Source: Tubiluchus corallicola (Eukaryota > Priapulida > Priapulimorpha > Priapulimorphida > Tubiluchidae). From it: a DNA stretch of 64,000 nucleotides. Shown piece after piece: positions 1 through 13,351 of this stretch (the stretch's first letter is position 1; each line of letters opens with the position of its first letter). The position numbers were made by a program, and so were the translations under genes. The DNA is taken from positions 281,921-345,920 of the forward strand of contig JAQGDQ010002373.1 in assembly GCA_030141605.1 (NCBI GenBank). Reading direction: 5' to 3'. A model generated the notes under the pieces. That model was given only the letters and a program-made list of their open reading frames with translations, was not told where the DNA came from and did not search any database.

Positions 1-59
1 TCTAACCTTAGAGTAGTGCATACAAGAACAGCATACGAGCTATAAACTAACTTGAGTTG

Positions 60-65
60 TTTATT
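60..65 (-). terminator. Poly(A) signal AATAAA for the 47-codon minus-strand frame
   Basis: TTTATT on the plus strand reads AATAAA on the minus strand, about 165 bases after the stop codon of the small frame. The spacing is typical of a short 3' UTR. Isolated AATAAA hexamers are common in AT-rich DNA, so the support is the position only. Confidence 0.35.
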
Positions 66-227
66 ACCATCTTGAAATGTTGAATATTTAGTGTTTAAGT
101 TGCATAGACACTCTATTTACAGCGCACGTCACTTAGCTGAAATCTATGCATGTATGTAGCACAAACTGCAAAGTGTTCTTAACCAAAACTGTGCTAAAAA
201 CAGCTCAACTCTCTCTGTCTGCACAGT

Positions 228-371
228 TCAACGCTTAGCCCGCATATCTCTCATCTTAGCGGCTCGGACTCTCAAATGCATCTCCCTTGCAAACAGGGAT
301 CTGATTCTCTCCTCACTTGCATATGCTGGAATTTGTTGAAGTCCACTAAGCAGTGGCTTATTTAATGGCAT
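228..371 (-). CDS. Small 47-residue basic protein, unrecognised
   Basis: The minus strand reads an uninterrupted ATG-to-TGA frame of 47 codons beginning MPLNKPLLSGLQQI and ending in a helix-forming stretch rich in Arg, Lys, Glu and Met (ending RDMRAKR). The ATG has A at -3, and an in-frame TAG lies seven codons upstream, so the frame is either complete or the last exon of a longer gene spliced just after that TAG. A minus-strand AATAAA lies about 165 bases past the stop. It has no signal peptide or membrane segment. The composition resembles small mitochondrial or ribosomal accessory proteins, but I do not recognise a family. The AT-rich surroundings make a 47-codon frame with this composition and a correctly placed poly(A) signal more credible than chance, but short frames arise easily. 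Confidence 0.45.
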   Translation of the reverse strand: MPLNKPLLSGLQQIPAYASEERIRSLFAREMHLRVRAAKMRDMRAKR

Positions 372-3300
372 GATTTCCACATTGCCGTCCTACTCGAACT
401 GCCGTAAACCGTTAATCGCAAATAATAAACTTTATATTTCCACTGAAACACTTGCGATATTTTCTCAACAATATCTCTAAATATTATTGGCCTGGTCGAC
501 TTACGTGCGCAAATGTGAGTGCGCAGAGCGAATATGAAAAAAAGCTATCTTGAATGCGTTTGTGTTGTGTAGCAATTTTGTTCCTATTGCAAATGCTAAG
601 AAAAGCCTTAAATAGAAGAATAATTATTAGAAAAATTGCAATGACGTTTTTCAGTTTAAAAAAAATACTCTTAGGAAATTCTGTCGTGTTTGAAAACGAG
701 ACAAGGTAACGATATGTTGGCTGTCACAAATTTGAAAGGTTGGAATGTGTTGTTGACGTTTGTCACTTTTATATTTTTGATAAATATTTTCGTTTCTGAA
801 ACTCCAATTAACTTTAAAAAATGCGAATGAGTGTGATTGACAAACTGCAGTGTTTTATTATTAGTGCTAAGCAATTTATGCGATAGAGCTTAAAACCGCA
901 TAGAAAACACTCCAGCTTTTTTCTCGTCTGTTGTCTATTAAGTTTTATACTACTATACTGGCCTTATTTAACTAATTTTTAAGTTTATTTAACGTTTATA
1001 CGTAGAGTGATTTTCCGCACGGTGTCCCGCAAAGGAAATTCGCATGGTTTTCCAGGGCCAGAATTTCGTTATATTTTGCCAGTATCTAAGCGATTCTCGA
1101 AATGACTTTTGTGAGAATACAGAGAATCAGGATCTAAGTTACATAATTCAAGTACGATCAGTTATAATTATTGAAACAACTTACTTAAACTAGTCGATTG
1201 AATTTCAATTAAAGTGATTTATTATTATAAGAATTAATCACTACCAGTACTAACATCTTTTTTTCAGAATGAGACCTAACATAAAATTTACTGATTCAGT
1301 CTCCAAACCATTTAGAATTTTGTTGATTCTCCTCTTTGTCAGTGAATACAATCATCATTTCCCTTATCAAGAAGTGTATAACAAGCATTTGAAAGAAAAA
1401 TTTATCTAAATTTATGCGAAACTCGGAAAATTTTACTCGTATGGTTTTACTGATATGGTCATATCACGCGCACACTTTTGATATGATAGGTCATGCATCA
1501 ATCTACTCTAGCAAAATCTAAGAAAGAATTAAAGAAGAAGATCGTAGACAAATACAAATAAACTTTTAAATGGTCCAGCATTTTCCCCCCATACTATAAT
1601 TTGTAGTGTAGTTAGTGTTTTAACTATATTATTTTTGTTGCAGTTTATTTATTACAATATTGCTGATTAATTAATTATTTGTTTTAGTTTGTGACTGCAT
1701 ATATGTGACAAAATGCAAATAAAGATAATACATATTGCTGGAATTTAACATAATTATGTTGTTGCCAGTCATATTTTCTCCTTTCCTTGTGTCCTAATTT
1801 TTCTTCTTTTTTCACTATCCTGTAACCATAATACCCTATGAAATACTTGATCCACGATACGTTTATCTCTGTTCCATCTTTCAAGATTCCTGTGAAACCT
1901 GGCTTGAATCTCCTATTATTGTATTATTGAATCCTTTTATTGATTTATTATTGTATTAATGTAATTTACTTTGAACATTTACATTAGTTTATACTGTAAC
2001 AGCGATTTTGTTATATGTTGTGTTATGTGTAATAAAAAAGTCTTGGAAACTTGCACATATCTTATATGTTGACTATTACAAAGAACTTGAAAGAAGATCC
2101 ACCTGCAGTAAATGCACCAGCCGCCTCGTACAAGAACCCTACGTAGGTAACAAATCCCATTTGGTACCTTCCTAAGTCTGCACCGATTTTCTAAAAAAAC
2201 GTCGCTCAAAGAACAATCTAAAGGAAAATTTCTTCTTAAAATAGAAAAATGATGCTTTTTAAAAGAGTTTTTTAATAGAAATTTTTTCTCTTTTAATTTC
2301 AGTTATTCGGGCTTCCACTCCAATAAAATTGGTTTTTGTTGTCATGCTGGAGACATTGCTTGGCCTTGTATTTAATAAAATATTGAAAATCACGTTTAAT
2401 GGGTACCACAACAATATTAATTTATGATTGGTGGAGCACGGTTTAACTAAAACTGGACGACAGCCAAAAATGGCAATACTGTTGTACCATGTCACGGCAA
2501 CGTATTTTTGATGGATGACAGGAAAAGGAGCCTTCAGTATTTTGTTTCTTGTTTGGTTGTTGCCAATTATTATTAATGTAACTAAACATATCATTTGAAG
2601 ACAAGTTCATGTCAATTTGTAATGTCAGGTTTAAATTAATTCATATTGCATAATTTAAATTCACTTATCTGTTGTTTTAACAAGAAGAACAGTTAAGTTC
2701 TTCGACTATGCAGCCTGATTTTCGCCATCTTAATTGTCATCTGGCCTGATGATGTCACTGACATTAAATATCCGTAGTGAGCTTAGCAAACGCGTTGCAA
2801 AATAAACGGCGGCTGTTGTATTTACAAACATACTATAATAGGTGTTCCTGCTTAATAAATAATGAGATGTCCAATATACAGAGATTCAAATACATCACTG
2901 ACTACTGTCAGTCCTATACAGTTTGCAAGTACTGTAAGTTCCTCAGTGGGTTTTGTGTTCTACAGTTTTTAGATGCCTGATTTAATACTAAACCTAGCAG
3001 AAGAAATGCTTTTCAGACAATGCTTCTTATATTTTTAGACACTTGGGAAAACACTCACATTTTTTTCTAATGTGCGTTCCCGTTTTCTATCTCACTACGA
3101 TCCCATTTTGTCTGTATGTCATGATCCTGGAGATCCCTGGAATGCATGTCATGTGGTTCAAGATGTACAAAGTGCTACATTCAGTTTCTGGTCCAATGTT
3201 ATTATTATTATTATTGCAATAATTATTATTATTACATCACTTTTATACCAGTTTGGAAGTTTTTTGCTATACAAAATTGCGACTAATTGGTGCTTATGTT

Positions 3301-4403
3301 GTCCAACCTTACCCTAATTGCAAGCAATAATAGGTCTGAAATTGATTGATGTCTTTAACCAGTATATACCCTTCAGCAATAGTATGTGGTCACTAATGGC
3401 CACTTTGCCAGATTGTTCTGTTCGTATCAAAAGGTACTGTGATTTACTGGGTTGATTTTCGGCCTCAAATCGTAATTGTGAGGTGTGGCCTTTTACAGCA
3501 GTTAAAAACAGATTCGAATAGCTATTATATGCTATGCACCATGATACCTTTGGAAATTTATTACAGTTGCCTACTTTGTTTGTTCAAACGAATAAGTTTA
3601 AATTGTGCAAAAATTAGATTTCATTCTACTCAATAGATGTTTTGTTTCTTAGAATAAATGTTCAATTGCATGAGTAGCACATACTACCAAACATTGTTAT
3701 TGAGGTATGATGGTGTCAAAACTCTAGTGCCATATCTATTGCTCACGACATTTTAACACTTGCCGTAGAACATGTACAGTGCAGGTATAAAGATAAAATT
3801 TTCGCTTGTTCATAACTGCCATAATCTTTGTAAATCGAATCCACATTCTATGCCGCTTTCACAATCGGTGGCGCGCAGTCCAAAGTTAAGGCGGCAAAAT
3901 GCACTCTGTTTTACGGTAAGAAATTTGGAAGTTGGGATAGCTGAGCACTTACAACATAATGAAGCTATAAATTTTAATGAAAATGTACCTTACACTCTGA
4001 ACACTTTCACTTTAAGAACGTTAATTTAAACCTCATTTTATAAAGTGGTCCTAGTACCCTTTAAGGCCGACCATTTGGTTGACCAGGTGACCAAAACCAC
4101 TTGTATCGTCCATTTGACTTAGCTCAGGTGGACCATAAAGGGTAAGAGAAGGTTGATTGATTGTTTTCGGTTAGATTGCAGCAAAACCGATAGATTATGA
4201 CTTCGCTATTAGGAATATTAGGTTTAAGCTCTTACTATTCTTATTCAGGTTATTCAGTTTAGCTTCTCTGGCAGTGCATTGTGGCGCTCTACTGAATGGC
4301 AACAGATTACATCATTGTTTTGATAACAGTGGCATTTACCAAGTTGTATTTGTTATGAAATTTATTGTGTTGCGTTTTTGCAGGTTGACGATGGCTGCTT
4401 GAT
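372..4403. other. Upstream region of the HhH-FBXW7 gene, no coding sequence recognised
   Basis: AT-rich sequence between the small minus-strand frame and the first recognised coding exon. Around 490-535 there is a slightly GC-richer patch with two TGCGCA half-sites, which could be a shared promoter, but nothing decides this. A candidate splice acceptor (pyrimidine-rich, ending TTTTTGCAG at 4383) directly precedes the exon with the first ATG, so a non-coding 5' exon probably lies somewhere in this stretch. Short frames at 3072-3317 and 3772-4029 lack protein-like composition and were not called. Confidence 0.4.
4055..4144. repeat. Short foldback element with inverted ends
   Basis: The stretch begins TACCCTTTAAGGCCGACCA and ends with the near reverse complement (GTGGACCATAAAGGGTA), giving an imperfect inverted repeat of about 17 bases around a 55-base centre that itself contains GGTTGACC/GGTGACC self-complementarity. 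It could be a tiny MITE or a cruciform-forming spacer. No clear target duplication was seen. Confidence 0.35.
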
Positions 4404-7400
4404 ATGGAAAGAGGAAGACGTGGAAACAGGAAGTGGAAACTTGATATAAATACAGCTGATCTTACACAGTTACAAAGTCTGACTGGGGTCGGACCCAGAA
4501 AGGCAAAGCAAATAATCAAATCTAGAAAGGTAATTAGTAGTAGATGACTGTTATTTAAATACTTACACTTCTATTTCTCTTCAGAAACAAATGAAAAGCA
4601 ACTAAAAGGATCTAAGACTGACAACAAAAATACATCTTTTTCTATCTAATCGCCCAGGTAATATTTTGTTTATTGCACACCTGACCAGAATTTTATTACA
4701 AAAATTTTGTACATTCATATACTTACCGGATGTAGTCATATAAAAGCGTATTTTTTAATTTAAAACAAAATGCAATGATTATTAAGACATCACTCTTTCG
4801 GAGTGTACGCAGCCATGTTTTCGACGACAAACTCTGGTCAACGTTGCTGTTTTGTATGATGCTTATTATCATATTGGAGGCTAAAAATACCGTATTTTCT
4901 GTCAAATTAGTGTATTAATGACCGAGTAGTGTTGCCGCTTATTCCATAATTATCAATATACGTTCATGCTTACAAAAAACAGACTATACGATAATTTAGT
5001 AATGTGAAACAAAAAACTAAAAAACAAAGTGTGAAATAATGTGCATTGAAAATAATTTAAAACTTTACTTCTAACTGGTGGGAAATAAACAAACTTTGAT
5101 TTCAACGGATTTTAAATGTTTCATGATCCAGCTTTAAATATTCACAAAGCTTAAGAATATTTTTAAGTCTCCTACTGATGTCTTTTGACCTCATAAAGCT
5201 AAGACAGGAATAAACTTTTGTGTGGCCTACCTAAGATTTGTCTACTGCAACTATAACTGTCTACGTTTCGACAAAATTAATACCCAGAAGTTCTGGAACT
5301 ATTCGTGTATTCTTGCACTTTTTTTTGTAGCTGAATAGAAAAAAGATTAAATTACCATTAAGTTACATTCATATTTAAAACTCGTACACCATTTGGCTGA
5401 TACATTAAAAACTATTGTATATACGATATCAAGTAAGGTTTGAGCTCCTTGACAAACATCAAAAACTGTTTCATCACGCTTTTGCTAATTTTGTAAACGC
5501 AATGAAAATGAAGTCTGCATTTGATTTTTATAATGCTTAATAACATTTATTGTACAATTTTTTTATTTTGATTAAGGAATGTTTTAATTTGACCTAAATC
5601 ATAAGTATATTTTTTTATATCAGATTATTATTATTTACTAATTCCTTCATTTTCATTTTTATTTATATTTACTAATGTAAATATAGTATGATATGTATGA
5701 AACGTTAGAAACAAGACTGTTTTTAGTGAGGAACTAGGAAGTTAGTATTTTCACTCGCCAGGACACTGAGCTAGTCATTAATTTTGTGCCTGATCATTTC
5801 AAGTTATTTTAATTGTTACACGGTCAATTTGAGTGTTGTTCTTGTTTGACTAATTTACTCTTTGTTAAGTTTTTATCTTTTATTTTTGTAATTTTTAGTC
5901 AGTAAATCTAATCTAATCTAATTTATGGATGGTTTTTATGATGGTGGTACTTAAACATAACAATGAATGTGATTTATCTATCTGCATTAGTATTTAAAAT
6001 TTAGTGATGTTGCAGCAAGATGGTTGTTCAATTCATGTTGTCTTACTTATAAATACATGTCTTTGAACTTTGGCTTGATCCAAACATAGTCCCTTCATAT
6101 ATCTAAGCTTTGCTAAATATTTTTATAACAGTGTCTATTCCTAATTGATTTCATCATAAGTATCCCATAGTTTGATTTTTATGGGTTAGGTACAGCTAGT
6201 AGGTTTCTAATGTCTAAGGTTCGATGTCATATGCGTTTGGCTTGTTCAGTTTTTTGCTTCAAGATGTTTGAAGACTTCATGACAGGGCCAAAAATTTCCT
6301 GAAATGAAGTGCTCCAAATGCTGCCCCTCGAGATGTCCTGTAGCTCACATAATTAATGCATAAGGCTGATCTGTGTGATAATGTTCATTGTCTGCTGAAC
6401 TTGAGGGATAGTCTGCACTTATTTATTTATGATTTAGACATCATGGGACATCTACAATGTTTTCTTATATTTTGTACATGTGCATGTTTTACATATTTTA
6501 AAATTTGAGTGTGTGTTTCAAAATTATTTGTCTTGCACAACAGCTGTTCTAAAATCGATTGATTTTTAATTTTAAACGTATATTTTAAATAGTTTGTTAT
6601 TCCGCTCAAAATCAGTGTTTTCATTCATACAGCAGAAAACTTTCCCAGGCAGATACATTGGTGAAGAGGGTGTGCAGCGGTACTAACTGTTCATTCATGC
6701 CAAATAACCACTCATTAATTAGGCATTTTTATAGTAATTTAACATTGGTATTTTTTAGCATTTTTGACCTCATATTGCTACTGAGATATTAACCTGAGAT
6801 ATTAGTCATGGTTCTTAAATTTTGTTTGTTTATCATGTGTTTGGTGTCAGTGCTAAGAAAACCAAATTTTCCAGAATTTTTATGAGGCCAGTGAACGTAT
6901 GAAACCAGGAGCCTTAGTGGTCTTGCTTTCGCACATGGTTACAGATTTCTAATACTGTGAGAAAAAGTTGTTTTTTCTGATATAATGGGTATAATTTCTA
7001 ATTTGCAGCCTTCTTTTGTATTCTGCTCACCTTATTTTTATATTATCTGTAAATGATGTCTTTGCATTGGCTAACTGCTCTAATCATTTGTAAATATGAT
7101 CTTATTACTCTGCAATTGATACTGAACATATAATGACATATAAGCTTTGGCTCACAAGAGGAGACAAATTTAACATGTGGCTTTTTAGCAACTTATTAAC
7201 AGTTTACATCGTATCCTTGTAGCTATTTATTAAATGACGAAACAGTGTTAAATAATCTATAGAAAATGGTTGCTTTTGCCTTTTTTACACGCCCTTTGAA
7301 CGAAGTGTAATGGACCAGTGACTTCTAATATACCTATCAGCTACAGTTGTATGATTTTGCAGTTATTTTAAAAACTTTGGTGCAGATAAAAGCTGAATGG

Positions 7401-10400
7401 TGCCAGTAAGCATTTTTACAGTTTCGATGTGTGCACGAACAGTTGCTGTAGGTCAAAGGTTAAGTGTACTACAACCGTCAAATGGCGTGTATAAAGCAAA
7501 ACCGTCTGCTGTATCAGTTCAGTAGCTTCAGTTGTTTTATGTGGACTCACATTGTAACCTATACCATTCAATTCGCCTCATCAAGACCTTGATATGCTAC
7601 ATGGTACTATTCGTAAACACTCAATGCATTTCTGTTCCCGACCCCAATTTTTCCGTTTTTGCCCCCTAGCGGGGTCGCGGATTAGCTATTCTCGTTGCAA
7701 CATATGCCATTCGATCTGCCTCATTGAGACCTTTCATTTCATATGCTACAAGGTACCTTTGCTCAACACTCAGTGCACGTCAGTTCCCGACCCCCATTTT
7801 TTGGTTTTTGCCTCCTAGCGGAAAATTGTCCCCCTCCAAATCACCCATATTTTGCCATATCCAACAACTTGGCCCCACCTAACCACCAAATATTGTCGCC
7901 CTAGCCCACAAACTGTGGGAGCAGATGGATCTTAAAGAAAAATAAATGAAGACCCGACTGCTCCATGACCTTTGACTCGGCAACTTGAGTCACGTGTATA
8001 CATATATAACTTTGGCCAGAGAGTCCCTAGCACCCTGTGAGTTTTATGTCCCTAGCACTCAGCGTGTAAAAGGTCACAAATTAGGCGGTCCCCAAATTTT
8101 GCATTTTGGCCCCTCACTCGGGCGTTTAAAGCTTGTCGGCTTTTTAAAACCCCAGGTGCACACCTGCCCCACAGTACCCAAATACTTGTGAAAAAAATTT
8201 GGAAAATGACGAAAGTCGTAGGAGGAGTTGAATCATAAAGGAAAAACCGACCAACGGCCACTGTCCTTCCCCCCTTGACCACTGGTCAGCGATTGCTATA
8301 CATTTGTACGTCCCCTGCCCAGGGCTACCAACTCTGCGTGTTTGGCGACCCTAGCTTGCAAGGCTTACGAGTTATTAAGCGTTAAAATGGCGGAGAATAA
8401 ATAATATCAAATTTGCACTCAATGAAAAACAGTAAGATTTTGCTATGGCGAAATCTTAATAAATTACAAAACGTAATTCCTAAGTGAACTCAATAGTCAA
8501 CCTTTTCAATTAAATTAATTGTAGTTGCATAGGCATCAAAATTTATAAAATTAACATCATTATATAATATGTACATCTGCATTTGCATATCCAGTACCTC
8601 CCAACTATGATTTCGTCATTTTATGTATATTAATAGCTTTGGCACACTGCGAGTTGATATCAAGCATTGATTGGCAAGGCCTCTTCATTGCAATGTTTGT
8701 GGCATGAATGTACACGGGCTCTTTATTAGGGATATCTGATATAAGATAAATGGCTAAATTAGTAGAGTTAAACAGCCAGAATCAATTTAAATAAAAATAG
8801 CTCAGGGTGAGTATTGAACCCAGGCAATCAAGAGCCATTCACGTGAAGCATGTACGTGAAAACCCTCAGCGTGAACTCCACTATATTTTTAAAATTCCAC
8901 ATTTGATTTGTAAAGTGGCACTTTTTACACAAATATGAATGAAGCTTCAAATGATGGTCATCTAATGAACGGTATGTTGTCGCAAAAATACAGGAAATTT
9001 ATTAGATTTTAATCAGACATATTTGCTTACATGACATCATAAATCTGACTTGCAAGTGAAATTGCTTATATACCTAGGAAAATAAAAACGGAGTTCATGA
9101 TTAATTAATGATACAGTTCACGGTTGATGGTGTGCTTTAATTCTATTGACACTTTGTTATTGACGAGCCGCTTTGTGTGATCACACCCGTTCGTGCTACC
9201 ACTATTGACCCACATCTGACTGTCTTGTGTGCTGGTGTGTGTCCGGGAAACGTTGTGTGCCTTCACTGCCTTGCACTACAACCCCAGGTACGGGGTGCTA
9301 CCAGTTACGCACCACAGAACACCTAGTATTACTATCAGAAGACATTCTTATAGTACTTTCTATGATGTGTGGCTGTACTGTGCTTGATATTCTGAAGTTT
9401 TATTAGTTTTTTATAAGTTTGTTGTTGCCTAGTGTACCCTGAGTACTTTCTATTAGTTCATTTTTATCCCTAGTAGCTCTGACCTATAAGAAAACTGTTT
9501 AAAATCCAGCCCTGAAAGTACAGTAACAATGTCTATGGTGTTAGCTCTAGTGTTGCGCAAAGCTAGATTTCTTATAAATATACATATGTTAGATTCCCTG
9601 AAATGTGATACTCACTCATCAAAATGGCTGTGATTATTTGGAGTTTTTGATTTCTAGAGGCAGAAATGTGTGACGCTAGTCATGCTGCAGGTTCGTACTG
9701 GAGTGATTAAATGCTCATTTTAGTGTATTTTTTGATTAAGGGAACACCTGTCCATTCGTTCGGCAGTGACCATTTATTATGGCAGAGGAGATAAAGCCAG
9801 GAGATTTAATACATGGTTTAGTCTAAAGAACTTGATTCAGTGCATAAGCTGTTACAGTTGTTCAGTACATAAGCTGCGTAACATAGAATAGATTAGTTTA
9901 ATGTCTCTTTTGAGATCATTTATTTGTGTGAACGTACCTTTATTCTTGAAATGGCAAATTGTTTGTTGAATACATTTTACTTATTCTTTGCAGATTTCTT
10001 CTTTTACTTTTCCCTTTTGCCATTTACTTTTTATTTAACTTATTAATCTACTTTTGATCATTATTTCATTCATTTGTGTGTTCTTCCTGTATACATTCTT
10101 CATACAGGCATTTATTCACTGATTCATTCGTTTTTATTGATTTCCTTACTCATCTAATCATTCCTTCGTGTTCATTTAGTTGTTTATTTATTATGTGCTG
10201 TTACGGTTAATTTTGTAAGGAAACTGTTCTAAGTAACTTCCTCTTTTGTAAGTTCACATGCTGTCATTACTCAGCACTGAAGAGGTCATATAGTTCCTTC
10301 TTCCTTGTGGGAAAGGAGATTTGAAACGGATTACAATCTATTATTTTTAAATAATTTATGCTGTGAGATACATTTCACTGCAGTATATCTCGCTTTGCTT

Positions 10401-13351
10401 AGTTCTGTTAAAAAGTGAACTGAATAGTTGAGTGGTCATGGTATGTGGTTAGTAACCAAAGTTGAACAGTGCTAGGTTTGGTTAGCAAATGAATGGGTAA
10501 CTGTCAAGAAAATAAATTCTGGGAATTTTCATGTGCCATACTGCTTCTGATTATTTATTTCATTGTTGCTTGCCTATATATATATATATATAAAGGTTCT
10601 CCTCCCACCACAGTTATTAACATAAAAACTGGCCCCTGCATTGAGCGCTGGATGGTGGCTTCTAGGTACACACACAACAACAGTGCGATACAAACTACAT
10701 GTATAATTATGTAATATGTGTTACAGAGTGGCCAGTTTTCATGGCTTTCAACTAATGTTTAATAATTGCATTATTTTGTATAGATACGAGGTGGTTTCGT
10801 CAGCGTGAAGGATCTTTCAGATATTCCAGGCATCGGAGAGAACATTGTCAATCTCAACCGGCACCGTCTCATCTGCTCAAAGCTTGCACAGATTGCAGCA
10901 GCACGCCGGGCAAAGGCATGCCGGCGGTGAGTAGTTCTTAACCCAACCATTCTTAAGAAAAAGCCTTTTCTGTTTAATGGGATAGAATCTGTCTCAGCTC
11001 GACTGCAGGTTGAGAGAGCTTTTTGAGGAATCTACTAACTAAGAGGAGATCTCAGATAGCCTACACTTCTTAAGTGTTTCATTGAGAGTACCCTTGAAAT
11101 TGGCTAAAATGGCATCATATAATGCTATGTTGGTGCTCTCAAGAGCATGTTGGACACTCGCTGTCTCAACCATTGTGCTACAAAAGGTTAATAACTGTGA
11201 CTGACAAACTGATCAAAAACTGAGCTAGGTATTATCTCGAAAATTTCTTCTCACTTTTTCCTGGTCCTGTCAGTTTCTGGCCCTTTTTATGTTTTTTGAA
11301 GTGCGGACAATTGTTTTATCATGTGTGTGCGCATGCATGTATGAGCATGTGTGTGTGTGTGTGTGTGTGTATGCATGCGTGCGTGTGTGCGTGCATGTGC
11401 TTTGTGAAACAAACAGATTTTTTGTCAGCGGTTTAATTGGCAACATTCTAAAAAACTTTCTAAGGTTGGTTTGTTACTGTTATAAAATTGGTTTGTTTGG
11501 TGATAATGATTTGATGTAGAATGTCTAGTAGCTAAGCTTTCATCTTTCCAGTGAGACTCGTAGTTCTGCTAGAACTAAACAGTGGTTGGCCCTAGAACGC
11601 ACAGGTAAAGAGATGGACCATGGTAGTCCTGGAAAAGAGAAACCGTCTACTAGTCATCCAAATCAACACTTAAAAGAGGTGGCTGACGAAGAAGATGATG
11701 TTCCGCCTGAATGCACTGACACACCGTCACCATCTGCATGTGTGAGTAAAATGATCATCATCAATGGTGACTGTTAAGGATTAGCTGATGATAACGATGA
11801 TGATAGTGATGATAATATAATGAGATGGTGACAAAATTTATTTAGTTTTAAAATCATTTTCTTATTAAAGAAATGAAGGAGTGAAGCGTCACTCGGGCAG
11901 CTAACAGCTAGCTAACATCTTCACTGATGGAGCACCATGGAGACTGAAGTTAAACCGCAAAACTCGTAAAGCATGCTAAATGCTGATTTCTACTTGCCTT
12001 AATGCAGAATTGGTTTTATAGGCACACATTAGGCTTAGAACCTTATTTATCTTTTCGTTACCATATTGTTGCTTGAACGGCTTACAAGATATTTATCGTG
12101 ATCATAACTTTACGCACTTACTGAGATTTAGCAGTTGCATGTGATGTGAAGAAAAAGTATTATCCACCATGGTTATTATTACTAACCACCGAAAGCTTCT
12201 CCATCTTTCATTATGAGTGCTGTCACAAACATGAAGCAGTTATGTCAAGTTATACTTCATTTGAAGCACTCTCAATCAGTCATTGCTTTAGAATAGCCAT
12301 GCAGAATATGCCAAGAGAATGCTCCGGTTTGCTTATGATATAATTAATGCTGCATTGATTTATTAATTTGTTAATCAGTTCACTTTTAAAGATGTTCTTG
12401 GTTTAATGAACTTAATACTGATCCTGTATGTAATAGCTCAGTGTTCCAAGATTTGCATTTCATGCCTATTCGTGCACACATAGGCACATGCCATAATTGG
12501 GTTCCTTGAATTTTTAAGTATTAGTTTGTGGGAGCTAATTTCAAACTTTAGTTAAACAATCTTTTAAAATAGTAACATCTACAATAGTCTTCTGGAGATC
12601 TAATCCGATGCTTTTAATACTATCAGTCCAGTACCACAGCCGTCTGACGGTGCTGCTGGTTAGTTTTTGCTGCCCAGCAAAAAATTGTAATGTATCCTGC
12701 TTATCAACTTTTGTTGTGGGCATTCAGCTAAAATTGTTAGCATGCCATGATTGTCCAATTTTTTTATCATTTCTTTGAGGACGTGGTTTGCACTCTTGTG
12801 ATAAAGATTTTGTGCCATCGTTCACACGAGTGCTTCAGCAGAAACCCATGTGTTAGAAAAATGTTGTTAGGAATTTTATTATGTTTTTCAGACAAGTCTT
12901 ATTGGCCATTAGGTCAGTAAGAATTGTAACTGTACCGTCCGCATCTTGAGCTCTGCTTAGAAAAATATCAATTAAGCCTCTAAATGTATTAAACCATAAA
13001 CATATGATAGTTATATTTTGCTTGTGACATTGTCTCCACAGGCATTTTTACATTATATAGCTGGTCCTTTGTGTGATTGTAATATACAATTGTCGTTTTT
13101 TACAGACAACGCCACTTTTGGAAACCACCAGTGCAGTGACTTTATTACACCTTAAGAACACAATGGCTACTACTTGCGCCTCAGACAACGGAGACAGTGA
13201 TACTGATGATGATGATGGCGATGATAATGATAATAGTATTGGCGAGAGAGAGCAGAGTGACATAAGCGACATAGAAGCTGATGAAATAGCGGCAGCTAAA
13301 CAGAACACTATAGTCGATGAACATACAGAAAAAATCAGGCAGCGCAAATTG
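4404..13351 (+). CDS. 5' exons of the FBXW7 gene: helix-hairpin-helix domain plus acidic segment
   Basis: Four coding exons are read at 4404-4529, 10784-10926, 11552-11741 and 13106-13351, all with GT donors and AG acceptors, joining in phases 0, 2, 0 and 0 to give residues 1-235. Residues about 13-85 form two helix-hairpin-helix units of the ComEA/KIF22-tail type: LDINTADLTQLQSLTGVGP with a GVGPRKA hairpin, then SVKDLSDIPGIG with a GIGEN hairpin. HhH pairs usually bind DNA backbone non-specifically. Residues 86-153 are polar; residues 154-235 are acidic (DSDTDDDDGDDNDN) and end in a basic KIRQRKL. The acidic exon resembles the alpha-specific N-terminus of vertebrate FBXW7. The last donor (GTAAGT) matches the phase-0 acceptor of the first shared FBXW7 exon at 24588. 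The alternative is a separate HhH gene that reads through this donor and stops at 13444, but no AATAAA follows within several hundred bases. Confidence 0.72.
5895..5925 (+). repeat. Pentamer tail, probable LINE 3' end remnant
   Basis: Sequence around AAATCTAATCTAATCTAATT contains three copies of a TCTAA pentamer after a T-rich stretch. Short tandem tails of this type end many CR1/L2-like LINE copies in invertebrates. No reverse transcriptase remnant is visible upstream, so it could equally be a simple microsatellite. Confidence 0.3.
7556..7820. repeat. Two diverged tandem copies with a 149-base period
   Basis: The strings TATGCTACATGGTAC (7593) and TATGCTACAAGGTAC (7742) lie 149 bases apart. 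The flanking motifs also recur in order: ACCATTC..TCGCCTCATCAAGACC, then CTCAATGCA, GTTCCCGACCCC, and CCCCTAGCGG versus CTCCTAGCGG. The copies are GC-richer than their surroundings. They lie in intron 1 and are probably part of a transposon or a satellite-like unit. Confidence 0.65.
8745..8880 (-). mobile_element. tRNA-derived SINE (copy A)
   Basis: Read on the minus strand, the segment has CTTGATTGCCTGGGTTCAATACTC, where GGTTCAATAC is a degenerate RNA polymerase III B box. The stretch just before it (TCACGTGAAT) and just after it (a TTTTTAT stretch, then TTGATTCTGGCTG) is shared with a plus-strand copy near 13530. Two copies of one structure in one gene, in opposite orientation, indicate dispersal. 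The A box is not obvious in this copy. Confidence 0.5.
10927..11551 (+). other. Intron 2 of the HhH-FBXW7 gene, with a GT microsatellite
   Basis: GTGAGT donor at 10927 and TTTCCAG acceptor ending at 11551 separate phase-2 exons. A GT-rich simple repeat (GTGTGTG interrupted by ATGCATGCGTGCGTG) occupies 11347-11400. No other feature is seen. Confidence 0.7.
11742..13105 (+). other. Intron 3 of the HhH-FBXW7 gene
   Basis: GTGAGT donor at 11742 and TTTACAG acceptor ending at 13105. A GATGATGATAACGATGATGATAG stretch near 11785-11815 is an imperfect trinucleotide repeat. No exon, RNA gene or transposon end was recognised in the rest. Confidence 0.6.

Larger units (their letters stand above)
4530..10783 (+). 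other. Intron 1 of the HhH-FBXW7 gene (6.25 kb)
   Basis: GT at 4530 and AG at 10782-10783 flank phase-0 exons. Contents seen: a pentamer tail (three copies of a TCTAA unit near 5905-5925) typical of LINE 3' ends, two diverged tandem copies at 7556-7820, a GC-richer stretch of unknown origin at 7800-8340, a tRNA-derived SINE on the minus strand near 8745-8880, and another GC-richer patch at 9150-9320. No exon with credible coding composition was found. Confidence 0.6.
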
